This document shows, one piece after another, positions 63,438 through 64,000 of a stretch of DNA of 64,000 nt. Source of the stretch: Bradyrhizobium sp. LLZ17 (GTDB lineage Bacteria; Pseudomonadota; Alphaproteobacteria; Rhizobiales; Xanthobacteraceae); assembly GCF_041200145.1 (NCBI RefSeq), contig NZ_CP165734.1, positions 7,359,001 to 7,423,000 on the forward strand, written 5' to 3'. Numbering within the stretch: position 1 is the first letter of the stretch; each line of letters opens with the position of its first letter. Below the pieces are notes generated by a model. The model did not search any database and had not been told where the DNA came from. It worked only from the letters and a program-made list of their open reading frames with translations. A program made the translations under genes and the position numbers.

Positions 63438-63780
63438 AACAAATCAAGACCTTAGCGAGAGAAACCGTTTGAGAAGCTGACTTTTCAAACGGTTGTTATG
63501 AACACCGACCCGCCAGCACACTAGGATGCTGTGGACAACATCCCGTAGTTTGCGTCTCAAGTTCGGACGTCGATCATCTGTACGACAGCTGACGTGCCGC
63601 ATGAGCTCGTGCTCGCTAGAACCTCTCGCGACGATCAGGCTACAGCCACGCGCAAACAGTGTTGACCGGATCGCAAACGACCCGGCGACGACGGGAGACT
63701 GCAGCAGTTTCGCCGCGCACTGCCCTTGACTTGGTTCAAGCCCAACCCAGTCGGGATCGCCGCGATGCGCTGCGCCCGAC
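63438..63780. other. gap right of the att repeat
   Basis: No gene. Contains the inverted repeat at 63463-63494 and, at 63726-63739, a weak FixK-like box (TTGACTTGGTTCAA) that lies just behind the end of the SDR gene and has no obvious target. Confidence 0.45.
63463..63494. repeat. 10-bp inverted repeat beside the right att site
   Basis: AACCGTTTGA / TCAAACGGTT with a 12-base spacer, 25 bp right of the att repeat. The motif TTTTCAAACGGTT also occurs at 18048-18060 near the integrase remnant, so both may be recombinase or excisionase arm sites. Confidence 0.45.
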
Positions 63781-64000
63781 CTAATGTCCGGCACTCTGTC
63801 CGCCGTCGACGTGCAGGATCTCGCCAGTGGTGAAGGCGGCGCCTTCGAGGTACAGCACCGCATCGATGACATCGCGCACCTCTCCCATCCGCCCGACCGG
63901 ATGCAATTTGGCCAGGAAGTCGTACATATGGGGTTCATGCATCGGCGTCTTGATCGCGCCCGGCGCCACGGCGTTAACGCGGATTCCCTTGCTCGCATAT
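63781..64000 (-). CDS. SDR family oxidoreductase (C-terminus; start outside window)
   Basis: 73 codons enter from the right edge and end at TAG 63781. KGIRVNAVAPGAIKTPM is the conserved SDR block after the active-site helix, and the end GEILHVDGGQSAGH is typical of the family C-terminus. NAD(P)-binding and catalytic YxxxK lie outside. Substrate unknown. It begins the sequence outside the island. Confidence 0.85.
   Translation of the reverse strand, partial: YASKGIRVNAVAPGAIKTPMHEPHMYDFLAKLHPVGRMGEVRDVIDAVLYLEGAAFTTGEILHVDGGQSAGH

Noticed and set aside
63726..63739. FixK-like box TTGACTTGGTTCAA as promoter element
   Set aside because: It has two mismatches, lies behind the end of the SDR gene, and has no gene placed to use it.

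Overview
The window looks like a Bradyrhizobium (or close Nitrobacteraceae) chromosome segment. I infer this from many small orphan families that I associate with that genus, from the rhizobial type of L-rhamnose pathway, from FixJ- and FixK-type regulators, and from repeated FixK/FNR boxes (TTGAT-N4-ATCAA). I see no rRNA, no complete tRNA, no CRISPR array and no insertion sequence.

Three blocks are delimited by two perfect 46-bp copies of the 3' end of a tRNA-Lys(CTT) gene, at 18200-18245 and 63392-63437. Both lack the 5' half of the tRNA. They look like att sites left by islands that integrated one after another at the same tRNA.

Block 1 (1-18200) is a decaying accessory region. It starts inside a large kinase-like/AAA protein and holds an NYN-domain protein, many short orphan proteins, and several recognisable gene remains (an ABC substrate-binding protein, two broken copies of a 69-codon gene, a stop-interrupted integrase N-terminus). 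A two-gene cassette is present twice in inverted orientation, about 8 kb apart.

Block 2a (18.4-31 kb) carries an L-rhamnose locus: rhaD-rhaI leftward and rhaR-rhaT-rhaP-rhaQ-rhaS-rhaK rightward. As read, the rhaP permease and the rhaK kinase each carry a single-base frameshift at a G run.

Block 2b (32-63 kb) is a dense stress and low-oxygen region. Seven good FixK/FNR boxes and two weaker ones lie here, most 40-90 bp upstream of genes, and a FixK-like Crp/Fnr gene and two orphan response regulators lie within it. Likely regulon members are an HD phosphohydrolase, an AI-2E-family membrane protein, a degenerate acetate-kinase homologue, an AspT-type antiporter, a YoaK/SulP pair, a very long Orn/Lys/Arg decarboxylase with its own AspT antiporter, PPK2, an HlyD-TAXI membrane module and a secreted DUF3300/DUF2950 module. 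A plausible joint role is survival in microoxic, acidic or starved conditions (proton consumption, polyphosphate use, envelope remodelling).

Right of the second att site is the C-terminus of an SDR oxidoreductase running off the end. Four genes in block 2 can be restored by adding or removing one base in a homopolymer, so sequencing error must be excluded before calling them pseudogenes.
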